A DNA stretch of 49,946 nt from Kineococcus xinjiangensis (GTDB taxonomy: Bacteria > Actinomycetota > Actinomycetes > Actinomycetales > Kineococcaceae): contig NZ_PTJD01000019.1 in assembly GCF_002934625.1 (NCBI RefSeq), positions 1-49,946 of the forward strand. Direction: 5' to 3'. The notes beneath the pieces were generated by a model. It searched no databases. It saw only the letters and a list, made by a program, of their open reading frames with translations, and was not told the DNA's origin. Positions within the stretch are counted from its first letter, which is position 1; the number at the start of each line of letters is the position of its first letter. Below are positions 32,883-40,463 of this stretch, piece after piece. The position numbers and the translations under genes were made by a program.

Positions 32883-33551
32883 GTGTCAGCCGTTGTTACG
32901 CTGCGCCGGTCCCTGCCCGAGCTCCCGGAAGTGCGCCACGTCGTGAAGCTCTCAGCGGTTCAACTCTCGCGGTTCCGTCGACGCAAGCCCACCCCCGGCG
33001 CAGAGCTGACGAGCGCGCAAGCCAAAGCCGTCGAGCGGGAGTGCCTTGACGTACTGGCTCAGCTGCGACCGCGGCCGCCCTTCGATAAGGACACCTTCCT
33101 CAGCCACATCGCCTATCTGGCCGGTGGACCCATCTACACCGGTGTGCTGCCCGACGGATGGGCGGACCTCTTGGCTTCTCGGCACGGTGGTCACACCAGC
33201 GCCATCACGCTCTCGCAGTACGACGGTTGGGCCATCTACATCAACCCGCGGGCCGGAGTGCCCGACGTCTTGAACTACGGGCACGAGGCCGGTCACGTGC
33301 TCTTCGACGCTCCGCGTGGCGACGGTGTTCCGCCAGACGAGGAGGTGCTGCACCTGCCCCCGGCGGACAGCGCCGAGGCTGAGCGCCTGCTCACCGCGTC
33401 GTGGTCGCGCCGTGGTGGCTTCGCGGGCCTGCCGGAGTCGCGCGCGGAGCGGTTCGGCACGCTGCTCAAGGCCAGCCTCGAAGGGCTCGGCGTACAGCCA
33501 CCCGAGCAGGACGGCAGCCTGAGCTCACTCTTCCGCGCTGGCGATGTCTGA
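32883..33551 (+). CDS. ImmA/IrrE-like zinc metalloprotease
   Basis: GTG at 32883 gives 222 residues; a GTG at 32943 is also possible. The zinc-protease motif is H134-E135-A-G-H138 in NYGHEAGHVLFD, with the preceding strand WAIYINPRAGVPDVLNYGHE typical of ImmA/IrrE proteins. These cleave or destabilise HTH repressors in response to stress. The gene starts 61 bases after the XRE gene and overlaps the next (membrane protein) by eight bases. The N-terminal 45 residues are basic. A third zinc ligand downstream is not assigned. Substrate is presumably the upstream regulator; inferred from context only. Confidence 0.8.
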   Translation: MSAVVTLRRSLPELPEVRHVVKLSAVQLSRFRRRKPTPGAELTSAQAKAVERECLDVLAQLRPRPPFDKDTFLSHIAYLAGGPIYTGVLPDGWADLLASRHGGHTSAITLSQYDGWAIYINPRAGVPDVLNYGHEAGHVLFDAPRGDGVPPDEEVLHLPPADSAEAERLLTASWSRRGGFAGLPESRAERFGTLLKASLEGLGVQPPEQDGSLSSLFRAGDV

Positions 33552-34722
33552 GGCGATCCGCGCGCTGCTGCCCTGGGTCCTGGTCCCGGGCGTGCTGGTG
33601 ATGGTCCCGATGGTCGCCTTGCGGGCCCGCTGGGGCACCAGGAGCCGCAACGGGCGCTTCGTGAAGGTGCTGGTGTCCGCGGCGGCGATGATGACGCTTA
33701 CGGTCCCGGCCATCGGCGGGATCCTCGACGACCAGCTCAACCTCGTCGGAGTCCAGACGCTCGTGTGCGACTCCATCGCGATCTACCTCTCCCGCCAGGC
33801 GGCCCTGGCCATCTGGGAGGAGACGTCGGGTTCCTCTCGGGGCGGGAAGTACCTCAACGCCGGTCTGACCGCCCTGAGCGCCGTCGGGGTCGCCGCCCTC
33901 GTCATCGCCTACGTCGGCATGCACCAGAGCGGCCTGAGCCTGCTGCTGCTCACCACCGAGAGCCTGCAACCGCCCGCGCTGCTGTTCTGGGTGACGTTCT
34001 GCCTCGTCCACGGCACCAACATGGCCTTCGCCCTGGGCCGCGCCATCCAGGCCCGCTCCGGGAAGCTGGGGCCCGTCAACCGGCTCGACCGGGCCAGCCT
34101 GACCTGGTGGATCGTGGCCTCCACGGCGATCTGGGTGTACATCCTCAACTTCCCCGCCGCGCTGGCACTGATCGCGGCCGGCAGGAGCGATCACTTCGTC
34201 GTGGTCAACACGCAGCTTCTGCAGGCGCTGCCGGGACTGGTGGGCTCCATCGCCGGAGGGATCTGCGCGGTCACCTGGGCGGACGCGGGCACCCGCTTCC
34301 GACACTCGCTGCTGCGCCCGGCGTGGGCGTGGTGCACAAGGACCGAGCAGGACGTGGTCCTGTACCCCTTCATGCACACCCCGGGGCACCGGCTCTCGCG
34401 CCGGAGGACCGAGGTGTCCTTGGCCACCGACCGACTGCTGGCTTCGACCACGGCAGCCGAGCGCGAGCAGGTGCGCAGCGCCGTCGAGCAGGGCACCGTG
34501 CGTGCTCAGGACCACTGGGGTGTGCTGCTGCACGCCGGTCGCCGCGCCCGGCTGGAGGGCCGCTCACCCCAAGCGCTCTCCCCTGGCGAGACGCTGCCGC
34601 CGGGCCCTGACAGCTTGTGGCAGCTGCAGCGGACCATCGTGCGCCGGCGCCACTACGGCCGGTTGCAGGCGGAGGTCCTGCAGCAGCCGCTCCTGGCCGC
34701 AGCGTCTACCGCGCAGCGCTGA
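33544..34722 (+). CDS. MAB_1171c-like polytopic membrane protein
   Basis: ATG at 33544 lies eight bases inside the protease gene. The 392 residues start with about seven or eight hydrophobic helices up to residue 245 (for example LLPWVLVPGVLVMVPMVAL, VGVAALVIAYVGMH, LLFWVTFCLVHGTNMAFALG, LPGLVGSIAGGICAVTW). A cytoplasmic C-terminal domain of about 140 residues follows, with WCTRTEQDVVLYPFM and VSLATDRLLASTTAAEREQVRSAVEQG. This matches the actinobacterial MAB_1171c-like group, named putative transporters. In the genomes I know, the group is often found beside XRE and ImmA-like genes. A sensor for the protease is a reasonable alternative to transport. Confidence 0.75.
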   Translation: MSEAIRALLPWVLVPGVLVMVPMVALRARWGTRSRNGRFVKVLVSAAAMMTLTVPAIGGILDDQLNLVGVQTLVCDSIAIYLSRQAALAIWEETSGSSRGGKYLNAGLTALSAVGVAALVIAYVGMHQSGLSLLLLTTESLQPPALLFWVTFCLVHGTNMAFALGRAIQARSGKLGPVNRLDRASLTWWIVASTAIWVYILNFPAALALIAAGRSDHFVVVNTQLLQALPGLVGSIAGGICAVTWADAGTRFRHSLLRPAWAWCTRTEQDVVLYPFMHTPGHRLSRRRTEVSLATDRLLASTTAAEREQVRSAVEQGTVRAQDHWGVLLHAGRRARLEGRSPQALSPGETLPPGPDSLWQLQRTIVRRRHYGRLQAEVLQQPLLAAASTAQR

Positions 34723-34750
34723 GGCTCGCCTGCGACCGGCCCTCGACGGC

Positions 34751-35689
34751 TCACACGCCCAGGGCATCGCGGAAGGTGCCGGCGCCGAGAAGGGCCCCGG
34801 GCGTCCAGGCGCCCGGGCGCCCCTCTTCCAGCACGCCCAGCACCGTGCGCGCCGCGATGCGCGCGGTGACCGTCAAGGAGTCACCCGGCTCGATGGCCGC
34901 GGTGCGGGTGCCGCCCTGCTCATCGGTGAACTCCACGTACACGACCGAGCCCGGCTCATCGCCGTCCACCCCGGCGCCGGGTGGCGCCTCGACGTAGGCG
35001 GCCACGTCGCGGGCGCCGCTGGCGCGCCTGATGGCTTCCACGTCCCCTAGGGGCGCGGCCACGAGCGTCCTCAGCCGCCCCGCCAGCTGCGCCTGCCACC
35101 GGTCGGCGCCGATCGGTGCGTGCACGAGCTCACCGTTGACGTAGCGGGTGGAGCCGCCCTGCATCGCCGCGGCCGCCGACGCCTTCACCCCGGCGCTGGG
35201 CGCGGAGTTCCACGTCAGCAGGACCGAGCGGACCGCGCGGGGCGCTGAGGTGGACTGGGTGGCCAGCTGCATCGTCAGGAACTCGCTGGCGACCAGGCCG
35301 AGCCCGGCGCCGGTCACCAGCGTCACCCCGGCCTCGCGCGCTGCCGCATCGCGCGCCAGCAGTGCCTGCACGGCCGGCTGCTCGTTAGCCAGGTCCACCG
35401 AGGCGACCGCAACGCGCAGGCACGCCTCGATCACCGGAGCGGCCAGCAGCATGAACGGGCCGACGGTGTTCACAACCGCGTCGACGTCTGCGACCGCGGC
35501 ACCGACCGCCTGCTCGTCCTGCACGTCCACCACGCGCGCGGCCTCGCCCGGCAGACGCAGGCGCTCGGCGAGATCGTGCAGCCGGGTGCCGTCACGCCCG
35601 GCAAGAACTACCTCGACACCAGCCGAGAGCAGTTCCTCGCTCACGCGCTGCCCGGCGCGCCCCGTCGCACCGAGCACCAAGACCTTGGA
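34751..35689 (-). CDS. NAD(P)-binding saccharopine-dehydrogenase-like oxidoreductase
   Basis: GTG at 35689 with GGGAG eight bases upstream is preferred over the ATG at 35707, which has no SD. The 312 residues open with a Rossmann fold: VLVLGATGRAGQRVSEELLSAG. The dinucleotide segments VVLAGRDGTRL and VNTVGPFMLLAAPVIEACL follow. This is the NAD(P)-binding half of saccharopine-dehydrogenase/trans-acting enoyl reductase proteins; the protein is shorter than lysine saccharopine dehydrogenases (about 400), so another small-molecule substrate is likely. It converges with the membrane-protein gene (28 bases between stops). Cargo gene unrelated to transfer. Confidence 0.8.
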   Translation of the reverse strand, partial: SKVLVLGATGRAGQRVSEELLSAGVEVVLAGRDGTRLHDLAERLRLPGEAARVVDVQDEQAVGAAVADVDAVVNTVGPFMLLAAPVIEACLRVAVASVDLANEQPAVQALLARDAAAREAGVTLVTGAGLGLVASEFLTMQLATQSTSAPRAVRSVLLTWNSAPSAGVKASAAAAMQGGSTRYVNGELVHAPIGADRWQAQLAGRLRTLVAAPLGDVEAIRRASGARDVAAYVEAPPGAGVDGDEPGSVVYVEFTDEQGGTRTAAIEPGDSLTVTARIAARTVLGVLEEGRPGAWTPGALLGAGTFRDALGV

Positions 35690-35877
35690 CACCGCAAGCT
35701 CTCCCATCGCATCGCTGACGTCGGGCGCTCACCCTGCCAGACGAGACGGTGAGCCAAGTTGGGGAGGCGGTGCGTCGCGATGTCGATGACCAGCGTGGCC
35801 CGCGATGGAGTGCTCATCAACGTCACCTCGAAGTCGCCCCGCCATCGCTGCACCAGGCAGGACCTAGGGTTCGCGGG

Positions 35878-36723
35878 GTGAGCACTCCTGCCAGCCGTCC
35901 CACCGCCCTGATCACCGGCGCCACCGCCGGGCTCGGTGCCAGCTACGCCGCTCACCTGGCGGCCGCAGGCCACGACTTGGTGATCGTCGCGCGGGACAGG
36001 AACAGGCTGGAGGAGACGGCCGAGCGGCTGCGTGAGCGCCACGGCGTGCAGGTGGAGGTGTTGGCCGCCGACCTCGCCCATCGCGCCGACCTCGCTGCGG
36101 TCGCCGCCCGCCTCGGCGATGAGGCCCGACCTGTGGACCTGCTGGTCAACAATGCCGGCTACGGGCTGAAGCAGTCGCTGGCCGTCGGCGAGATCGAGCT
36201 GCTGGAGCAGCACTTCGACGTGCTGGCCCGCGCGGTGCTGGTGCTCTCCAACGCCGCCGCTAAGGCGATGGTCGACCGCAGGCGCGGCCGCATCCTCAAC
36301 GTCGGCTCCATCGCCGGCCTGCTGGCCGGCGGTGGTCACTACGCCGCGCTGAAGGGCTACGTGCTAGCTCTGACGGAGTCCCTGGCCAAAGACCTGCGCG
36401 GCACCGGCGTCAGCGCCACCGTGGTCATGCCCGGCTACGTGCACACGGAGTTCCACGCCCGCGCGGGCATGAAGGGAGCCTCAGGACCCTCGCACGCCTG
36501 GCTGAAGCCCGATGACGTCGTCACCGCCAGCCTGCGCGACACCTTCGCCGGCCACCTGGTCAGCGTCCCCTCTGTGCAGTACCGGGTGCTGGCAGCCGTT
36601 CTTGGAGTGCTGCCGCGCAGCGTCGTGCGCACCGCCTGGCGGTTCAGCTCCCGCAAGGCTCCTTCCAACGCACGCACGACCTCCGCGGTGACCTCCTCGT
36701 CCGCCCTCACCACGCAGGGCTGA
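35878..36723 (+). CDS. Short-chain dehydrogenase/reductase
   Basis: GTG at 35878; the frame is open farther upstream but similarity starts here. The 281-residue protein has the classical SDR features: cofactor motif TGATAGLG (13-20), NNAG, and catalytic S144, Y155 and K159 in the GSIAGLL and YAALK segments. RDRNRL after strand two favours NADP. The tail (LPRSVVRTAWRF) is basic and could be membrane-adjacent, as in group related to lipid-modifying SDRs. Divergent from the saccharopine-like gene with 188 bases between starts, so the two may share regulation. Substrate unknown. Confidence 0.87.
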   Translation: MSTPASRPTALITGATAGLGASYAAHLAAAGHDLVIVARDRNRLEETAERLRERHGVQVEVLAADLAHRADLAAVAARLGDEARPVDLLVNNAGYGLKQSLAVGEIELLEQHFDVLARAVLVLSNAAAKAMVDRRRGRILNVGSIAGLLAGGGHYAALKGYVLALTESLAKDLRGTGVSATVVMPGYVHTEFHARAGMKGASGPSHAWLKPDDVVTASLRDTFAGHLVSVPSVQYRVLAAVLGVLPRSVVRTAWRFSSRKAPSNARTTSAVTSSSALTTQG

Positions 36724-36780
36724 GGCACCCGCGAGGGCGGATCTGGCAGAGCTTTCCGCGCCACTACCGGCACGCTTTGC

Positions 36781-36793
36781 GCTCTGACAGAGC
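36781..36793. promoter_or_regulatory. Palindrome upstream of small RHH gene
   Basis: GCTCTG-A-CAGAGC, a perfect 13-base dyad, followed nine bases later by a possible -10 (TATGGT, about 36802). It lies about 130 bases before the RHH gene start and may be its operator. Confidence 0.35.
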
Positions 36794-36918
36794 TAACCGC
36801 GTATGGTGGAGGTGTGCTCGCCGCCACCCCCAGTCGTTCCGTGCAGGACATCGGGCACGGAGCGACACGCCGGGCCATGTTCTCCCCATTGGCGCCAATT
36901 TGCGGTTGGATCACCGGC

Positions 36919-37164
36919 ATGGCACGCATCCGAGGCGCGACGGCACGCACTGGCGTGAGCGATGCAGTCCGGTTCCCCACGACCCGGCTGCACCCCGCCA
37001 ACGTGGAGAAGATGCAGCGGGCCCGCAGCGCCCGCAACACCTCAATGGCTGCGCTGATGGACGACGTCCTCGCGCGACTGATCTTCGACGACGAGGGCAA
37101 CCTCGTCGGCGTCCGTCCTGACATCACCGACCAGCAGGAGCTGCCTCTGCAGACGGCCTCATAG
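36919..37164 (+). CDS. Small ribbon-helix-helix (CopG-like) protein
   Basis: ATG at 36919 gives 81 residues; the frame is open to a GTG at 36814, and a GTG at 36955 right before the fold is possible too. The RHH fold is read as strand DAVRFPTTRL, helix HPANVEKMQRARSAR and helix TSMAALMDDVLARLIF. Such small dimers repress replication or partition genes on plasmids (CopG, ParG types). It directly precedes the replication-protein frame, separated only by a terminator-like hairpin, so copy-number control is a plausible role. Stop codon TAG lies in the same frame as the downstream replication ORF. Confidence 0.65.
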   Translation: MARIRGATARTGVSDAVRFPTTRLHPANVEKMQRARSARNTSMAALMDDVLARLIFDDEGNLVGVRPDITDQQELPLQTAS

Positions 37165-37165
37165 G

Positions 37166-37205
37166 AGAAGGGCCCCGTCTGCCTGGCAGCAGATGAGGCC
37201 CTTCT
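37166..37205. terminator. Hairpin after the RHH gene
   Basis: Outer stem AGAAGGGCC (37166-37174) pairs with GGCCCTTCT (37197-37205), with an inner TCTGC/GCAGA stem. It starts two bases after the TAG. No T-run follows, as is common in actinobacteria. Confidence 0.65.
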
Positions 37206-37392
37206 ACAAGTCTCGCGGCCCGGTCCCTGGCGACCAACCATCCCGGCCCGCTGTCACAGGTCTCGCAGTGCGAGCCCTGCCTTTGTTCTGCCCCCCGGCG
37301 GAGGAGCTGTCATCAGCGTACCCGAGCAATCCGATGCGCGACCAGATGAGCGACGCAACACACGTCGTCGTGTCGTCTCGTCGCGTGCTGCC

Positions 37393-37428
37393 GTCGCGCC
37401 CCGCGCCGCCTCCGGCGCGGGAGGCGAC
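37393..37428 (+). promoter_or_regulatory. Leader hairpin ahead of the replication protein
   Basis: A 9-bp perfect stem (37400-37408 with 37413-37421, loop CCTC) is extended across a small internal loop by GTCGC (37393-37397) with GCGAC (37424-37428). The right arm can alternatively pair with GTCGTGTCG at 37367-37375, since CGACACGAC lies at 37425-37433. Two exclusive folds suggest attenuation or translational control of the replication gene. Confidence 0.4.
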
Positions 37429-37593
37429 ACGACGGCCGGGACCGCCTGGGCACTGACCAGGGCACTGAGCCCGCGCCGTCACGTCCGCCTCGCCGACGTC
37501 GACTCCTCCACCGGCCAGACGCTCAACACCTACAGCCGCGAGCGTCACGTCGGCTCCAGCAGCGGTGCCGGCGATCCCGCGCGGCCGTGGGCG

Positions 37594-39525
37594 ATGTACC
37601 TGGCCGACTCTCACGGCGCCTTTCGCTTCCTGACCTGCGACCTCGACGCCGCCAAGGGAGACGCCCGCGCCGACGCCCGCGCCCTCGCGCAGCTGCTGGA
37701 CGACCTCGCCATCCCCTGCGTGCTCACCCGCTCCGGGCCCAGCGACGGCCGTCACGTCTGGATCGGCCTGGCCGAGCCCGCCGATGCCGACCTCGTGCGC
37801 GAGCTCGCGCACCTCCTTCGTCGGCTGTGCCCCACGCTGGATCTGTCCCCGCTGACCAACCCCGCCACCGGATGCGTACGTCCCCCCGGTGCACCGCACC
37901 GCGCCGGCGGCCGCTCCTCCCTGCTCGCCGGCGACCTCGACACCCTCCTCACCCCCCGCGTGCGCCTAGCCCACCTGCACCGCCTACTCGCCGCCCTTCG
38001 CCTGCGCTTCCCCGCGCCGGTCCCGGTGACTTCCCAGCCGCGAGAGCACAGCGGCAGCATCTGCACCGACAGCAGCGGGCACCCGTACCTGCCCGGCACC
38101 CGGCGCGAGCTCCCTGCGGCCAGCCGCGCGGCCCTCGTCTCCCCCGTCGCCGCCGGCGTCGACGGCTCGGCCTTGCTGCGCTCCGTCCTGCTCGGCGCGG
38201 CCGCCGCGCACTGGCACCTCTCCGACATCGCCCAGCTCGCCGATGACGCCCCCTCCTCCCCCGGCCTGGAGCACCTCCGCAGCGCCGCCGGGCGCCCAGG
38301 ACAGCCCCGCCGCCCCCGCAGTGCCGTCGAGAGCGGGCGCCTGCTCACCCGGCAGTGGGCCCGCGCCGTCACCCACGTCGCCACCACCACCCGCCACGCA
38401 GGCGATGACGCCACCTTCGGGGCCCGCGCCCACGCCGTCGCCCAGCTCGTCGACGACGTGCAGGCCCGCGCCCACGCCACCAGGGGCCGCTGGCGCCTGC
38501 GCGGTGGCCCCAGCCTGCGCCGCGTCCTCGACGTCCTCTGCGAACTCGTCCTAGAGGCCGTCACCGGCGTCGTCGAAGCCGACATCCGCCGCATCGCCCT
38601 GATGTGCGGGATCGGGCGGGAGACCGCCCGCACCGCCCTGCTGCGCCTGGCCGAGGAGGGCTGGATCCGCCAGGCCCGCCCCGCCGAAGGCCCTCACGCC
38701 GCCTACTGGGCTCTCCTCTCCCCCACCGGCGCCGCGTCGCCGCCCCGCCGCGACCGGGACCTCGTCGGCGGCAGTCTCGCCGTGGAGGCGACGCCTGCCC
38801 CCGACGAGGCATCAGCGCAGGTCAGCGGCCTTCCGGCCGCGCTATCCACAGGGGATCCGGGTAGATCCCGGTCACAAGCTGACCCAGCGCCCCCGGGGTG
38901 GTCTCCTCCTCTCCTCCCCCGGCCCCTCGACTCCTCCGGGGCAGGGCTGCGCACCTCGCTACTGCACCTGCTCACTGCCCGCCGGGAAGCCCAAGCACAC
39001 CCGCTTTTCACCCCGACCGGCCTTGGGCACCGGCCTGGGCAGGTCTGGGCGCTACTACGGGAGAACTGGCCCCTGCCCACCTCCGCCGTCGCTGAGGAGC
39101 TCGGCGACAGCATCGACACCGCGGCCGCCGACCTGGACTGCCTGCAGGAGCACGGACTGCTCCACCACGGCCCCCGCGGCTGGCTCACCACCGACTCCAC
39201 CATGCGCGACCACCTCGCCGCCGAACGCGGCATCGAGGACCTCCTCACCGACCGCGCAGCCCGCTACACCCTCGAGCGCGAGCTGTGGGCCTGGTGGCAG
39301 TCCGAGCAGGAGTGGATGAGCGCCCCCCGGCGCACCAGCGGCCCCCGTCGAGCCGGCGCCGGGCAGCTCCAGCTCCTCCCCCACCACCACGCCCGACCTG
39401 CGCACCCCCGCCGCAGCGACGGCCGCTGCTCCTGGCGCACCGCCCGCCGTGCCCTTCTCGAGACCGGGCCGAGCACCGGACACGGCAGCCCACGAGCCCG
39501 TCGCGGCGATCACGCCCCCGCCTGA
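37594..39525 (+). CDS. AEP primase-like / winged-helix plasmid replication protein
   Basis: From the only canonical in-frame start, ATG 37594, the product is 643 residues. Primase-polymerase (AEP) signatures are visible: motif I FLTCDLD (D16, D18), motif II SGPSDGRH (47-54, H54) and motif III near LDLSPL (D83). The usual R-P-P-G-A-P-H-R segment follows. A winged-helix lies at about 329-365 (IALMCGIGRETARTALLRLAEEGW) and a second one at about 484-525. Plasmid replication initiators often combine an AEP domain with DNA-binding domains. Coding appearance continues upstream of the ATG (NTYSRERHVG, PARPW), giving the first strand of the fold, yet no ATG, GTG or TTG exists back to 37165. So the start is unresolved: CTG/ATC start, frameshift or a sequencing error. 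It lies beside the partition locus, as rep genes do. Confidence 0.7.
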   Translation: MYLADSHGAFRFLTCDLDAAKGDARADARALAQLLDDLAIPCVLTRSGPSDGRHVWIGLAEPADADLVRELAHLLRRLCPTLDLSPLTNPATGCVRPPGAPHRAGGRSSLLAGDLDTLLTPRVRLAHLHRLLAALRLRFPAPVPVTSQPREHSGSICTDSSGHPYLPGTRRELPAASRAALVSPVAAGVDGSALLRSVLLGAAAAHWHLSDIAQLADDAPSSPGLEHLRSAAGRPGQPRRPRSAVESGRLLTRQWARAVTHVATTTRHAGDDATFGARAHAVAQLVDDVQARAHATRGRWRLRGGPSLRRVLDVLCELVLEAVTGVVEADIRRIALMCGIGRETARTALLRLAEEGWIRQARPAEGPHAAYWALLSPTGAASPPRRDRDLVGGSLAVEATPAPDEASAQVSGLPAALSTGDPGRSRSQADPAPPGWSPPLLPRPLDSSGAGLRTSLLHLLTARREAQAHPLFTPTGLGHRPGQVWALLRENWPLPTSAVAEELGDSIDTAAADLDCLQEHGLLHHGPRGWLTTDSTMRDHLAAERGIEDLLTDRAARYTLERELWAWWQSEQEWMSAPRRTSGPRRAGAGQLQLLPHHHARPAHPRRSDGRCSWRTARRALLETGPSTGHGSPRARRGDHAPA

Positions 39526-39852
39526 AGACCCCCTCCCCCGACCGCCCAGCCACGACGACGCGAGGACACCACAACGCGAGAAGAGACCACACGCCGGCAC
39601 GAGCGCACGGCCAAGCGCCCGCCGAGCCACACACTCAGCACCAGCACCCCCTGCTCGCTCCCCCGCCGCCCCTGAAGGATCCCTCCATCAGCCACCGTCG
39701 ATGGCGCTGACGACCTCCTGGGCGCCGGAGAGGCGCCCAGGAGAGCAGCCACTCCGCGCGCTACCCGTACGCACTCCCCCGCAGGGCGCGACCGCGCCTG
39801 AACAGCACGCCCAACAGTCACCGCACGCCGCAACGAGGGTCAGCACGCGTGA
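39526..39852. other. Intergenic region between rep and the octad array
   Basis: Pro/Arg/Thr-coding noise on all frames, one strong hairpin (listed separately), no credible gene. It separates the replication gene from the repeated centromere-like segment. Confidence 0.5.
39716..39742. terminator. Hairpin downstream of the replication gene
   Basis: An 11-bp perfect stem (TCCTGGGCGCC 39716-39726 with GGCGCCCAGGA 39732-39742) and loop GGAGA, 190 bases after the rep stop. Suited to insulating the par region from rep transcription. Confidence 0.7.
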
Positions 39853-40219
39853 TCACAACGTCACAACGTCACAACGTTTGAACTCCTTCAGATGTGGCGC
39901 ACGTTGCAACGTCCGAACGGCGCAACTCCTCGACCTCGGCGCCATCGAGCTGAAAAGCTGCGCCATTGGAACGTCCCGGCGTCCCAATGTCCAAACGGCC
40001 CAACGTTGGGGCGCTATAGCGTTGGAACGTTAGGAATTTCCAACGCTTGGACGCAGCAGCGTCCCAGAGTTGCGATGCCTCAACGCCGCATCGCGGAAGG
40101 TCGAAGCACCCAAGCGGTCAGGGCCTGCAACGTTAGGACATTGGAACCCCCCAACGTTTGAGTGGGCAGCGTTGGCCCGTTCAAACCTTGGGACGTTCAC
40201 GTGTCGAGACATCCGCTTC
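39853..40219. repeat. Array of 8-bp octads, candidate plasmid centromere
   Basis: Degenerate octads of consensus TYSSRACG repeat head to tail. TCACAACG stands at 39853, 39861 and 39869. Related octads fill 39904-39935. An unbroken run of about sixteen spans 39966-40093, for example TTGGAACG at 39966 and 40022, TCCAAACG at 39990 and TTCCAACG at 40038. Another run covers 40125-40219, with one seven-base slip at 40165. The register holds at eight bases over long stretches, with a few slips. Octads are read mostly in one orientation, but SS in the middle lets both GG and CC. This is not a coding pattern, and it stands upstream of parA. By analogy with 7-bp heptads bound by omega-type RHH proteins, it is probably parC bound by the RHH protein from 41173. 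Confidence 0.75.
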
Positions 40220-40378
40220 AGTGGCTATGCGACCAGCGTGCGGGCGGTTTCAGCATTCCAGCAAGGGAACGTGTTGGAGGTGTCGCCACAGCTGGCACAC
40301 CCCGGGCCTGGGCGGGGCGCGGCGCCAAGGCCGGCCGTGCGTCCCAGTGCCACGCGGTCGCATAGGCGGGGACGCCGC

Positions 40379-40458
40379 ACCAAACGTTGGGACATTGGAA
40401 CGTTGCGATGTTTCGGCGTGTCGATCCCGCAAGCTTGGGGTGTTGGGATGTTGGAATG
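40379..40458. promoter_or_regulatory. Ten octads overlapping the parA control region
   Basis: Ten 8-bp units in exact register from 40379 to 40458, including TTGGGACA at 40387, TTGGAACG at 40395, TTGGGATG at 40443 and TTGGAATG at 40451. The last ends five bases before the parA ATG (40464), occupying the place of a Shine-Dalgarno sequence and probably the promoter. This implies the RHH protein represses parA-parB transcription from the same type of site it uses as a centromere. Confidence 0.7.
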
Positions 40459-40463
40459 CCGCC

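Noticed and set aside
37193-37456. Plus-strand ORF ahead of rep with its own ATG at 37336
   Set aside because: Ends at 37456 in a different frame and shows no family pattern; kept only as a possible part of a frameshifted rep start.
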